Positions 25,524-33,458 of a stretch of 37,267 nucleotides of DNA are shown here, piece after piece. Source of the stretch: JAYQKL01 sp049889535 (GTDB taxonomy: Bacteria > Pseudomonadota > Alphaproteobacteria > RS24). A program made the translations under genes and the position numbers. The notes below the pieces were generated by a model. The model saw nothing but the letters and a program-made list of their open reading frames with translations. It had not been told where the DNA came from and made no database searches. The stretch lies in contig JBMHDF010000012.1 of NCBI GenBank assembly GCA_049889535.1, positions 1 to 37,267 on the forward strand, in the 5' to 3' direction. Every line of letters begins with the position of its first letter. The stretch's first letter is position 1.

Positions 25524-25678
25524 ATTGTGGCGTCTTTTTTAATCCCCTGCATACGGCATCGTTGCGAGCAATAAATCACTTGTTCCCAATCGCGGCGCCA
25601 TTTTTTGCGCCAGCTAAAAGGGCGCTGACAGACCGGACAGGTTTTCTCGGGTAATTCAGATTTTTTCCGCATTTTCAT
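25520..25678 (-). CDS. DUF2256 zinc-ribbon-like small protein
   Basis: 52 residues, beginning MKMRKKSELPEKTCPVCQRP. Two cysteine pairs, C14-x2-C17 and C37-x3-C41, flank a basic tryptophan-rich segment FSWRKKWRRDWEQV. That is the DUF2256 pattern, and it probably binds one zinc. The function is unknown. It starts at ATG 25678, or at the second ATG (25672). No strong ribosome binding site is seen. Confidence 0.9.
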   Translation of the reverse strand: MKMRKKSELPEKTCPVCQRPFSWRKKWRRDWEQVIYCSQRCRMQGIKKDATI

Positions 25679-25759
25679 ATGACTAATTTGGGGCGCCAAA
25701 AGAAAATGGCAAATATGTCAGCTCGTGTCGCGGCTTTTTTGGTGTTTGGGTTAGCCATC

Positions 25760-25895
25760 AAGGTGGAAATTTTACCCCCCCCCTCCGAGTGGCTCATTTG
25801 TTATAGAGCCACTCGCCGATCATGGAGGGACGAAGGGTTGATCGGACCACTTAAAGTGCGCGGCAGTGACAAACCAAACGCAACAACACTGCCGC
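25760..25895. other. Array of perfect hairpins in a non-coding stretch; candidate structured RNA
   Basis: Four stem-loops follow one another. Stem 1 is cgagtggctc/gagccactcg, ten perfect pairs (25786-25815). Stem 2 is ccgatca/tgatcgg, seven pairs (25816-25845). Stem 3 is a short cact/agtg, and stem 4 is gcggcagtg/cactgccgc, nine pairs (25860-25895). A C9 run (25775-25783) precedes them. The loop of stem 2 on the minus strand contains ccctcc, an anti-Shine-Dalgarno-like sequence. There is no T-tract at either end, so the strand and 3' end are open. It may be a small RNA, an untranslated leader of the DUF2256 gene on the minus strand, or an element remnant. Confidence 0.45.
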
Positions 25896-26102
25896 TACAA
25901 ACAGGAAAACACAACTACAAGTGATGGTCTTAAATTATCATCTGGCGGAATTATGGAAAGGAAAGATTTAAAAACTGTATTTATAATCAATAAGTTGTTG
26001 GATTGATGCAACATTTTCCACAGGCAATAAAGACACATTTTTGGTGCTAATATTTTGAGAAAGAAGCGCTTATTTTTATGATATACAACCTGTGGTTTAA
26101 GG
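25896..26102. other. Intergenic stretch without recognisable gene
   Basis: An A/C-rich segment (25896-25920) follows the hairpins, then A+T-rich sequence up to the permease stop. I see no convincing ORF with a ribosome binding site and no terminator-like hairpin with a T-tract for the minus-strand permease entering from the other side. Confidence 0.5.
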
Positions 26103-27743
26103 TTATCGATTTTGTCCAGAGGTCGGCGCGCTCATTAATTTGCTGGCAAAAATCACGGGTAAAATGCCGCTTGCAATGATCATCAAAGCTGGAAGCGCGG
26201 CTTCTTCAATCAAGCCAAGACTGGCTTTGCCATACACTTCAGTCGCCAATGTATCAAAATCAAATGGCCGCAAAATTAAAGTTGCAGGCAGCTCTTTAAG
26301 TGTATCAACAAAAACCAAAATAAAAGCCGCGAGCAGGCTTGGCCGTAAAAGCGGAATATAAATCTGCTTGACGCGTTGCCAGCCAGCATTGCCGAGCGAG
26401 CTGGCGGCCATATCAATCTTGGGAGAGATTTGCGCGAGGCCAGCTTCCATTGACCCAAAGCTGATAGATAAAAACCGAACCATATAGGCAAAAACCAAGC
26501 CGAGGAGAGAGCCTGTTAAGAAAAACTGCGTATTGAAAAAGCTGTTGAGAGCTGTGAGGCTGGTGTCAACCATGCTGAAAAATATCAACACGCCCAAGCC
26601 TAAAACCGTACCAGGCACAGCATAGCCTGTGGCGGCGGCTTGAAAAATATGACGACTGGTTTTGGCGGGGCGCACGCGCTGACGAATGGCTAGAAATAAA
26701 CCAATGATTAAAGTGGCGATGGCTGCCAGCCCCGCCAGCAAAAAGCTGTTTTGCATGGCTGGCAAATAGGTTTGTACATTTAATAAATTTTCACCGCCCA
26801 AGATAAACAAAGTCAGAACGGGCAGAATAAAACCAAATAATACCGGCACGCCACAAATGGCGAGGGCAATTATCCTTGTTAATGGGGTGAACGAAAAAGC
26901 AGCTCTTGATGTGCGGCTCATGGCGTTGCGCTGCGCATCCTGTGCGCGGTTCATTTTTTCGACCAATATTAAGAACCCCATTAAGCACAATAAGACCATC
27001 GCCAATTGGATGGCCGTGCCGAGTTGGCCTCGCGCTAACCATGTATCATAAACGCCAACCGTAAGGGTCTCGACGCCTAAATATTCGACGGCACCAATAT
27101 CATTCAGGCATTCCATCAAAGCCAATGCCACCCCGACAAAAATTGCTGGCCTGCATAGCGGCAAGCCAATGCGCCAAAAACAGGTGAGGGGGCCTGCGCC
27201 CAAAAGCCGGGCTGCATCGATGAGCTGGGCAGACTGCTTCATAAAACTAGCACGGGCGGAAACATATACATATGGGGTCAGCACCAGCCCCATACAAAAC
27301 ACCGCCCCTAAAAGTTGGTTCATATCGGGTCCGTTAAATGGCAAAGCCTGCCAAAGCGGGGCAAAAGGCCCGCTCGTGTCAGTGATTTCAACATAAACAT
27401 AAGCCGAAAGATATGTTGGCAGCGCCAGCGGTAGCAGCATTAACCACTCAAACCACCGATGTTTGGGCAGGGCATAAAAAGTCATAAACCATGCTGCGCC
27501 GACGCCAAAAAAGCTAGTGAATAAACCAACCCCGAGCATTAGCGCCAAGGTGGTGTAAAGCTGTCGTGGCAGGGTGGTGGCCAGCAAATGCGACCAAATA
27601 GCGGTCAGGCTTTCGCCGCCATATGTTTGGGTTTCGCCAAGGCCTGTCACGCCGCCAATTGCCAGAGCCAATAAAGCGAGAACGGGCGCGAGCAAAATCA
27701 GCACACCGCCAAAAACAATAATCGTGTATTTATCCCGCATCAT
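26103..27743 (-). CDS. Ferric-iron-type ABC transporter permease (two fused permease domains)
   Basis: 546 residues with about twelve membrane helices. Two permease domains each carry the loop that contacts the ATPase: DAARLLGAGPLTCFWRI in the first and MAASSLGNAGWQRVKQI in the second. The fused layout is that of FbpB/SfuB iron(III) permeases and related thiamine transporters. No binding-protein or ATPase gene is adjacent, so partners must be elsewhere. A small DUF6324-like gene lies 24 bases upstream on the same strand, and a Fur-box-like site precedes both, which supports iron transport. Confidence 0.93.
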   Translation of the reverse strand: MMRDKYTIIVFGGVLILLAPVLALLALAIGGVTGLGETQTYGGESLTAIWSHLLATTLPRQLYTTLALMLGVGLFTSFFGVGAAWFMTFYALPKHRWFEWLMLLPLALPTYLSAYVYVEITDTSGPFAPLWQALPFNGPDMNQLLGAVFCMGLVLTPYVYVSARASFMKQSAQLIDAARLLGAGPLTCFWRIGLPLCRPAIFVGVALALMECLNDIGAVEYLGVETLTVGVYDTWLARGQLGTAIQLAMVLLCLMGFLILVEKMNRAQDAQRNAMSRTSRAAFSFTPLTRIIALAICGVPVLFGFILPVLTLFILGGENLLNVQTYLPAMQNSFLLAGLAAIATLIIGLFLAIRQRVRPAKTSRHIFQAAATGYAVPGTVLGLGVLIFFSMVDTSLTALNSFFNTQFFLTGSLLGLVFAYMVRFLSISFGSMEAGLAQISPKIDMAASSLGNAGWQRVKQIYIPLLRPSLLAAFILVFVDTLKELPATLILRPFDFDTLATEVYGKASLGLIEEAALPALMIIASGILPVIFASKLMSAPTSGQNR

Positions 27744-27767
27744 TTTGTGTCTAGCACTCTGGTGCCG

Positions 27768-27950
27768 TTAGCTTTTTTTTACCATTGCAGCGGCTGCCAA
27801 TAATTCGCGCCCAATTTCTTCCGCTTCTTCAGGCGCGAAATCCATTGGGAGTTCAAATTTTTCTGTGGCAATAAATATCCGAACCATGCCCTGATCCGTC
27901 GGCCCAATACTCAACTCAGCTTCTAAATCAGACGGTGTGTTAATCCCCAT
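27768..27950 (-). CDS. Small conserved protein, DUF6324-like
   Basis: 60 residues, beginning MGINTPSDLEAELSIGPTD and continuing with GMVRIFI, ELPMDFAPEEAEEIG and an Ala-rich end. The pattern matches a short alphaproteobacterial family I recall as DUF6324; the family name is from memory. It is acidic, soluble and of unknown function. A ribosome binding site (aagagggcatt) precedes ATG at 27950. It lies 24 bases before the iron permease gene, so the two are probably one transcript. Confidence 0.85.
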   Translation of the reverse strand: MGINTPSDLEAELSIGPTDQGMVRIFIATEKFELPMDFAPEEAEEIGRELLAAAAMVKKS

Positions 27951-27977
27951 AATGCCCTCTTATTTGAATTCATCGTG

Positions 27978-28007
27978 TGATGAAAAATCATTCTCATTTC
28001 TAGCATA
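27978..28007 (-). promoter_or_regulatory. Fur-box-like site and -10 box before the DUF6324/iron-permease operon
   Basis: On the minus strand, AATGAGAATGATTTTTCATCA (27998-27978) has GAGAATGAT matching eight of nine bases of half of the classical Fur box; the other half matches poorly. A possible -10 TATGCT (28007-28002) lies just upstream, with a weak -35 TTTCCT 17 bases before it. Binding there would cover the transcription start. Alphaproteobacteria also use other iron regulators, so the regulator is uncertain. Confidence 0.4.
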
Positions 28008-28029
28008 ATCATCTGAGGTTTAATAGGAA

Positions 28030-28167
28030 ATGGCAAAAATAATAATTCGTGATTTTCAAGGTCAAAACCTGCTGGCCGAAGTTTAGCGCCGCTTTGGTGT
28101 TTTGGCTTTATGCGGGCTGTGCTTGTTGGTTTTTATCAAATCGCGCAAAAGCGAGGAAAAGGCTTGA
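28030..28167 (+). pseudogene. Possible 45-codon membrane-peptide gene interrupted by a TAG
   Basis: From ATG 28030 the frame reads MAKIIIRDFQGQNLLAEV, then TAG (28084-28086), then RRFGVLALCGLCLLVFIKSR and SEEKA before TGA at 28165. The part after the TAG looks like one membrane helix with a basic flank, a sensible continuation of the first part. A single TGG to TAG change would explain it. A gagg at 28015-28018 could serve as ribosome binding site. It may equally be chance in a 260-base gap. I do not recognise a family. Confidence 0.25.
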
Positions 28168-28192
28168 AACCTGTTGCGCTTCGGACTATTTT
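28164..28192 (+). promoter_or_regulatory. Promoter of tRNA-His
   Basis: -35 TTGAAA (28164-28169), a 17-base spacer, -10 TATTTT (28187-28192). The tRNA begins 22 bases after the -10 box, which suits a short leader. Confidence 0.6.
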
Positions 28193-28213
28193 GCAGCGCA
28201 AGAAATGCATTGT

Positions 28214-28290
28214 GCAGCCATAGCTCAGTAGGTTAGAGCGCCTGATTGTGGATCAGGAGGTCCCCTGTTCAAATCAGGGTGGCTGTACCA
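28214..28290 (+). tRNA. tRNA-His (GTG), without G-1:C73
   Basis: A full cloverleaf with encoded CCA. The anticodon loop ttgtgga gives GTG. The acceptor stem pairs gcagcca (28214-28220) with tggctgt (28280-28286). The discriminator is A73 (28287) and the base before the stem is T, so the G-1:C73 pair needed by most bacterial HisRS is missing. This loss is known in one large branch of the Alphaproteobacteria. Confidence 0.96.
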
Positions 28291-28385
28291 TTTTTCTCTT
28301 CCCAAAAACTAAATATTTCTGGCTTTTTCAGCGTGTTTTGCCAAACAGTCTTGCGTCTGGGGCGATTGCTGGGTAAGTGTTAGAT

Positions 28386-29450
28386 ATGTTAACGGCCAAT
28401 GAAACTAATATTCTCGATCTGCTGGGCGTGCAAAGCCAGGACGGGTTGATTGTGCTAGATGAGATTGGTGTGGTGGAATTTGCGAACCCCGCCGCGCAAT
28501 CTTATTTGGGCGCGCGGATTGTCGGCCGTCGGCTACAAAACTTTGTCCGTCACCCTGATTTTTTGCCTTATCTGACGCGTGTGACACAAGACAATCAATC
28601 TTTTTCATTAACGCATAAGATTTCCGCATCGATTCAGCGTGAATATGATATTCACCTCTCGCCGTTTTGCCTAAAACGCAAAAAAAAATTGGTGACCGTT
28701 AAAGATAAAACTCCCGCCCAATTGTTGGAAGATATGCGCTCGGATTTTGTGGCCAATGTCAGCCATGAATTGCGTTCGCCCCTGACCAATCTTATCGGAT
28801 TTATTGAAACATTGCGCGAGGGGTTCAATGAAACGGAAATTGATAAAGATATGCAGACGCATTTTTTAGGCATTATGGGCGAAGAAGCGGCTCGTATGAA
28901 CCGGCTTATCAATGATTTGCTCTCTTTGTCGCAGCAGGTCGCGGATAGTCATTTATTGCCTGACGGTGAAATTGATTATTTGGCACTTATCCAAGATGCC
29001 TGCTCGAGCATGGCGGCAAAAGCAACAGAAAATGGCATGCACATTATTGTGGCGCCTGAAGGCGAGGCAGCTGAGGAAGCAAATCAAAAGCTCATTGGAA
29101 TGGGCGCTTATGATGATGTGCGCGCCGCATTGGTTAATTTGCTGGATAATGCGATTAAATATGGTCACAAGAACACGCCTATTGAGGTGCTGTGGGGGGT
29201 GATTGATGACAAAATTCAAATCAGTGTTGTCAATCAGGGCGATGGTATTGATCCGTTACATATTCCGCGTTTAACCGAGCGGTTTTTTCGTGTTGATAAG
29301 GATCGGGCGCGCCAAACTGGCGGTACTGGTTTGGGGTTGGCGATTGTTAAACATATTGTGCAACGCCATCGCGGCCAGCTCCGAATCAAAAGTGTTTTAA
29401 ACGGCAAAACCAGTTTTATCCTCTCTTTGCCGCGCCGGGTTAACAGCTAA
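28386..29450 (+). CDS. phoR: Phosphate regulon sensor histidine kinase PhoR, soluble form
   Basis: 354 residues. A PAS domain (about 8-105, QDGLIVLDEIGVVEFANPAA) is followed by the HisKA domain with His127 in NVSHELRSPLTNLIGF and a HATPase domain with NLLDNAIKYG and GGTGLGLAI. It phosphorylates PhoB when phosphate is low and is held off by PhoU and the Pst transporter. Most PhoR proteins have one or two N-terminal membrane helices; none is present here, and tRNA-His ends only 95 bases upstream. ATG at 28386 is chosen; GTG at 28377 is also possible. Neither has a strong ribosome binding site. Confidence 0.92.
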   Translation: MLTANETNILDLLGVQSQDGLIVLDEIGVVEFANPAAQSYLGARIVGRRLQNFVRHPDFLPYLTRVTQDNQSFSLTHKISASIQREYDIHLSPFCLKRKKKLVTVKDKTPAQLLEDMRSDFVANVSHELRSPLTNLIGFIETLREGFNETEIDKDMQTHFLGIMGEEAARMNRLINDLLSLSQQVADSHLLPDGEIDYLALIQDACSSMAAKATENGMHIIVAPEGEAAEEANQKLIGMGAYDDVRAALVNLLDNAIKYGHKNTPIEVLWGVIDDKIQISVVNQGDGIDPLHIPRLTERFFRVDKDRARQTGGTGLGLAIVKHIVQRHRGQLRIKSVLNGKTSFILSLPRRVNS

Positions 29451-29562
29451 AGCTGGAAATTGACAGAGAGTCGCCTCTGATTTTATACGGTTTTATGCGG
29501 TTTTTGCTCTCTTTTCCCATAAGTGTGGATAAACGGATTAAGAGACATGGTTTTTTTAGACG

Positions 29563-29580
29563 CTGTCACAAAAGTGTAAT
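29563..29580 (+). promoter_or_regulatory. Pho box before pstS
   Basis: CTGTCAC, AAAA, GTGTAAT: two seven-base half sites with a four-base A/T spacer. The first matches six of seven bases and the second five of seven of the consensus CTGTCAT. CATGAT, a possible -10, starts 7 bases after the box at 29588. The box sits 75 bases before the pstS start, as expected for a PhoB-activated promoter. Confidence 0.75.
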
Positions 29581-29655
29581 ATTCACTCATGATAAGGGGC
29601 TTGTTTGTTGAAGTTTATATTTTGACATTAATTTTTGGCCATTCAGGAGTATATG

Positions 29656-30699
29656 ATGCGCTATCTTCTTGTTTTTATTTTCATGATGACCGGCATGGTT
29701 TTTGGGGGCACTGCGCATGCGCGTGACCAAATTTCCATTGTTGGGTCGTCAACAGTTTTCCCTTTTGCAACAACTGTGGCTGAACAATTTGGTCGCAAAA
29801 CAAATTTTAAAACTCCCGTTATTGAATCAACCGGTTCAGGCGGTGGTATGAAGCTTTTTTGTGCAGGCATTGGTCTTGAACATCCTGATATCACAAATGC
29901 TTCACGTCGTATCAAATCTAAAGAGTTTAAAAAATGTACCGATGCGGGCATTGATATGACTGAAATCGTCATTGGTTATGATGGCATTGTTGTGGCCAAT
30001 TCAAAGTCACAAAAGCCGCTAAATTTGACCTTAGAGCAAATTTATTTGGCTACAGCAGCTAAAGTGCCGGATGCTGGTTGCACAAAGTTCAATTGCTCAA
30101 TGATTGATAATCCATATGTCAAATGGAGCGATATTGATAAATCTTTGCCCAACACCAAAATTGAAATTTTGGGACCGCCACCAACCTCTGGGACACGCGA
30201 TGCTTTCCAGGAATTGGCCATGAGCGGTGGGTCAAAAGCTTATGATTATCTGAATGCTTTGAAGAAAAAAGATAAATCAAAATGGAAAAAACTCACCCGT
30301 ACTGTGCGTGAAGATGGCGCATGGATTGACTCAGGTGAGAATGACAATTTGATGGTCAATAAGCTGGTTGCCAACCCAGACTCAGTCGGCGTGTTTGGCT
30401 TTAGCTTCCTTGACCAAAATAGCGATAAAATTCAAGGCGCGGTTGTGAATAATATCAAACCAACCTTTGATAATATTGCGGGCGGTAAATATAAAATTTC
30501 ACGTTCACTTTACTTCTATGTCAAGCATGCCCATGTTGGCACAGTGCCTGGTATTGAGGAATTCGTGAAAGAGTTTACCAGCGAAAATGCTTTTGGTGAG
30601 GACGGTTATCTTCTTGACAAAGGACTGATTCCCCTCCCTAGCGCTGATCGCAAGGCCATTCGGGCAGACGGTAAGTCATTGAAAAAACTGGCTTTATAA
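29656..30699 (+). CDS. pstS: Phosphate ABC transporter substrate-binding protein PstS
   Basis: 347 residues, exported to the periplasm. The signal peptide is about residues 1-22 (ends TAHA). The phosphate-binding loops are visible: VGSSTVFPFA, ESTGSGGGMKLFCAG and GPPPTSGTRDAF. It captures inorganic phosphate and delivers it to PstCA. Two ATGs sit side by side at 29653 and 29656; caggag lies six bases before the second, which also gives the shorter signal peptide. It is the first gene of the Pho-box-controlled operon and is followed by an attenuator hairpin. Confidence 0.97.
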   Translation: MRYLLVFIFMMTGMVFGGTAHARDQISIVGSSTVFPFATTVAEQFGRKTNFKTPVIESTGSGGGMKLFCAGIGLEHPDITNASRRIKSKEFKKCTDAGIDMTEIVIGYDGIVVANSKSQKPLNLTLEQIYLATAAKVPDAGCTKFNCSMIDNPYVKWSDIDKSLPNTKIEILGPPPTSGTRDAFQELAMSGGSKAYDYLNALKKKDKSKWKKLTRTVREDGAWIDSGENDNLMVNKLVANPDSVGVFGFSFLDQNSDKIQGAVVNNIKPTFDNIAGGKYKISRSLYFYVKHAHVGTVPGIEEFVKEFTSENAFGEDGYLLDKGLIPLPSADRKAIRADGKSLKKLAL

Positions 30700-30712
30700 T
30701 AAAGCTGAGACA

Positions 30713-30757
30713 GAGCCACAACGATTGATTATTATCTTTCGTTGTGGTTCTTTTTTT
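30713..30757 (+). terminator. Attenuator-like hairpin between pstS and pstC
   Basis: gagccacaacga (30713-30724) pairs with tcgttgtggttc (30739-30750), twelve pairs with one G-T, followed by seven T. The pstC ribosome binding site comes directly after. Such a structure lets PstS be made in excess over the membrane parts of the transporter. Confidence 0.88.
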
Positions 30758-30770
30758 AGGATAGATGTAA

Positions 30771-32153
30771 ATGACAATAGGTTACTTAATAAGCGGATTA
30801 TTCCTTCTAGGTATCCTAGCCTATTTTTATGGTAAGTCGTCTATTCAAAAGGCTGTTGCGCAAACAGAGTTGAAACAACACTCACTTGATAATCATCACG
30901 GCCTTTATCTTGCGCTTTTTTTCTTATTTCCCCCACTCATTATCATTTTTTTGTGGCAAATTTTTGCTCCCTTTCTAGTCGATCATTTGACCCTTGAGCA
31001 GATTATTGTGGTTGAAGGGCAAATGCCTCAAGGGGATTTGAGTGTTTTTCTAGCTAAAGTGAAGTCTTACGCAGCCGGTATTTTGCCTGAGGCCTTTGCA
31101 ACGCCAGCTGTCAGAGATATAAGCGCCTATTATCTTAAGCTCTATTATTATTCTGATAGTTTGCTTTTTGCGCTGGCTGGTTTGTTGAGCGCGTTTTCTT
31201 TTCTATATGCCAAGCGTCACATCGCCCCTCGCTTCAAAGCGCGTGAAAAGGTTGAAAAGCTCTTTACGGGTGTGATGATTTTGGCCTCTGTCATAGCGAT
31301 TATCACCACGATTGGCATTGTTCTCTCTTTAATATTTGAAACCATACAGTTTTTTCAAATTGTACCTGTTTCTGATTTCTTGTTTGGGCTGCATTGGTCA
31401 CCGCAAATTGCCATTCGGGAGGATCAGGCTGGCGGGTCGGGGGCGTTTGGTGCAATCCCGCTTTTTGCTGGCACATTAATGATAACTTTTATTGCGATTT
31501 TGGTGGCTACACCGATTGGCCTTTTGACCGCTATTTATTTATCCGAATATGCCAATCAACGTTTACGCGATATTGCCAAGCCAACGATTGAGCTTTTGGC
31601 GGGTATCCCAACAGTGGTTTTTGGCTTTTTTGCTGCCCTTTTAGTGGCGCCCTTATTGCGCGATAGTGGCGCTTTATTAGGGTTGTCTTTATCCTCTGAG
31701 TCGGCGCTTGCGGCAGGTTTGGTGATGGGGGTGATGATTATTCCAGTGATTTCCTCTCTATCTGACGATGTGATAAATGCCGTGCCGCAAACCCTGCGTG
31801 ACGGGGCTTATGCGCTGGGCGCGACGCAATCTGAGACCATTGTCAAAGTTGTTTTGCCCGCCGCCCTGCCAGGCATTGTGAGTGCGATTTTATTGGCGAT
31901 TTCACGTGCGATTGGGGAAACCATGATTGTGGTGATGGCGGCAGGCGTGGCGGCTAATTTAACTGCCAATCCTTTTGAGTCCGTGACAACAGTTACTGTG
32001 CAGATTGTTACTTTGTTGGTTGGCGACCAAGAATTTGACAGTGCCAAAACGCTGGCTGCTTTTGCGCTTGGGCTGGTTTTGTTTTTTATCACTTTAGGAC
32101 TGAACATTTTGGCTATGTCAATTGTGCGTCGGTTTAAAGAGCAATATGAGTAG
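30771..32153 (+). CDS. pstC: Phosphate ABC transporter permease PstC
   Basis: 460 residues, about 140 more than E. coli PstC. The extra N-terminal half has additional membrane segments (about 1-22, 45-70, 120-145), as in other alphaproteobacterial PstC proteins. The C-terminal permease domain contains LLAGIPTVVFGFFAALLVAP and the ATPase-contact loop GAYALGATQSETIVKVVLP. ATG at 30771 has taggat eight bases upstream. The pstA start lies 15 bases after the stop. Confidence 0.96.
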   Translation: MTIGYLISGLFLLGILAYFYGKSSIQKAVAQTELKQHSLDNHHGLYLALFFLFPPLIIIFLWQIFAPFLVDHLTLEQIIVVEGQMPQGDLSVFLAKVKSYAAGILPEAFATPAVRDISAYYLKLYYYSDSLLFALAGLLSAFSFLYAKRHIAPRFKAREKVEKLFTGVMILASVIAIITTIGIVLSLIFETIQFFQIVPVSDFLFGLHWSPQIAIREDQAGGSGAFGAIPLFAGTLMITFIAILVATPIGLLTAIYLSEYANQRLRDIAKPTIELLAGIPTVVFGFFAALLVAPLLRDSGALLGLSLSSESALAAGLVMGVMIIPVISSLSDDVINAVPQTLRDGAYALGATQSETIVKVVLPAALPGIVSAILLAISRAIGETMIVVMAAGVAANLTANPFESVTTVTVQIVTLLVGDQEFDSAKTLAAFALGLVLFFITLGLNILAMSIVRRFKEQYE

Positions 32154-32168
32154 GTCGGGAAGCAAGAG

Positions 32169-33455
32169 ATGACAAAAACAAGCAAGCGTTCCATGAATAT
32201 GCAAAATTTGCTCAAAAAGCGTTACAAACGAGAAAAACGTTTTCGCCGCTTAGGGATAACAGCTGTGATTTTATCGGCGGTTATTCTGTTGAGTTTGCTG
32301 GCCTCTATCGGATATCAATCTCTGCCGGCTTTTTCTCAATCCTATGTTGGATTGGATATATATTTTGATGCTGACAAAATAGACCCTGATGGAACGGGGC
32401 TGCCAGAATCTTTGCGGGAAGGGAATTATCGTGGTTTGGTGAGAGCCGCTTTGCTTGACCAATTTCCAGAAATCACCTCGCGGCGGGATAAGCGTCAATT
32501 GGCAAAGTTGGTTGCTGATGATGCGCCTGAATTTCTTCGCCAAAAAATGCTCGCCAACCCATCTCTTATAGGGCAGACACAAAGGCTGTATTTAACAACT
32601 TCTGATGATTTTGACCTTTTGTTGAAAGGGCGCATTCGCCGTGATGTGCCGGAAGAAGACCGTGTCTTGTCTGATAAAGAAGTGGCATGGATAGATAAAT
32701 TAGTGGCCTCAGGCAATGTAGAAACACGTTTTGCGCGTAATTTATTCTTCTCTGGTGACAGCCGTGAGCCTGAGCTGGCTGGGGTGCGCGGGGCTTTAAT
32801 TGGTACATTGTTGACAATGTTGGTTACTTTTATTGCGAGCTTTCCAATAGGCGTGATGGCGGCAACTTATCTTGAAGAGTTGGCTCCCAAGAACCGTTTT
32901 ACAGATATTATCGAAGTGAATATTAACAATCTGGCTGCTGTGCCGTCGATTGTATTTGGTCTGTTAGGTTTGGCAGTATTTATCAATTTTTTAAATCTCC
33001 CTCGTTCCGCGCCTTTGGTTGGGGGGATGGTTTTGGCTTTAATGACTTTACCTGTGATTATTATTTCCACCCGTGCCGCGCTGGCTTCTGTACCGCCGAG
33101 TATTCGTGAGGCGGCAATGGGGGTTGGTGCTTCTCGTTTGCAGGTTGTTTTGCACCATGTGCTGCCCTTGGCTATGCCTGGTATTTTGACCGGCACAATT
33201 ATTGGTCTTGCGCGTGCGGCAGGTGAAACCGCGCCCTTATTGATGATTGGCATGATGGCCTTTATTGTTGATACGCCACAAAGCGTGACGGATAAGGCAA
33301 CTGTTCTGCCCGCCCAAATTTATATGTGGGCGAATAATCCCGAACGCGCTTTTGAGGCGCGCACAAGTGCGGGTATTATTATTTTGCTGATTTTCCTTTT
33401 GTTGATGAATGCAACAGCGATTTATTTACGTAAAAGATATGAAAAGAGATGGTAA
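32169..33455 (+). CDS. pstA: Phosphate ABC transporter permease PstA
   Basis: 428 residues, again longer than the enterobacterial protein (about 296). After a basic N-terminus and one membrane helix (about 28-50) comes a region of about 150 residues that is largely polar, corresponding to the DUF3333 domain of alphaproteobacterial PstA, probably periplasmic. The permease core follows, with NNLAAVPSIVFGLLGLAVF and the ATPase loop EAAMGVGASRLQVVLHHVLP. pstB starts 3 bases after the stop. Confidence 0.96.
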   Translation: MTKTSKRSMNMQNLLKKRYKREKRFRRLGITAVILSAVILLSLLASIGYQSLPAFSQSYVGLDIYFDADKIDPDGTGLPESLREGNYRGLVRAALLDQFPEITSRRDKRQLAKLVADDAPEFLRQKMLANPSLIGQTQRLYLTTSDDFDLLLKGRIRRDVPEEDRVLSDKEVAWIDKLVASGNVETRFARNLFFSGDSREPELAGVRGALIGTLLTMLVTFIASFPIGVMAATYLEELAPKNRFTDIIEVNINNLAAVPSIVFGLLGLAVFINFLNLPRSAPLVGGMVLALMTLPVIIISTRAALASVPPSIREAAMGVGASRLQVVLHHVLPLAMPGILTGTIIGLARAAGETAPLLMIGMMAFIVDTPQSVTDKATVLPAQIYMWANNPERAFEARTSAGIIILLIFLLLMNATAIYLRKRYEKRW

Positions 33456-33458
33456 TCC

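Noticed and set aside
25679..25924. Plus-strand ORF of 81 codons
   Set aside because: It crosses the C9 run and all the perfect hairpins, has no ribosome binding site, and its translation matches no family I know. The hairpins explain the sequence better.
25760..25925. Remnant of an insertion sequence
   Set aside because: The ggtggaaattttac stretch vaguely recalls some element ends, but I found no terminal inverted repeat pair, target duplication or transposase fragment.
28049..28231. Plus-strand ORF of 60 codons
   Set aside because: It runs into tRNA-His and overlaps that tRNA's promoter. The alternative frame from 28030 looks more protein-like.
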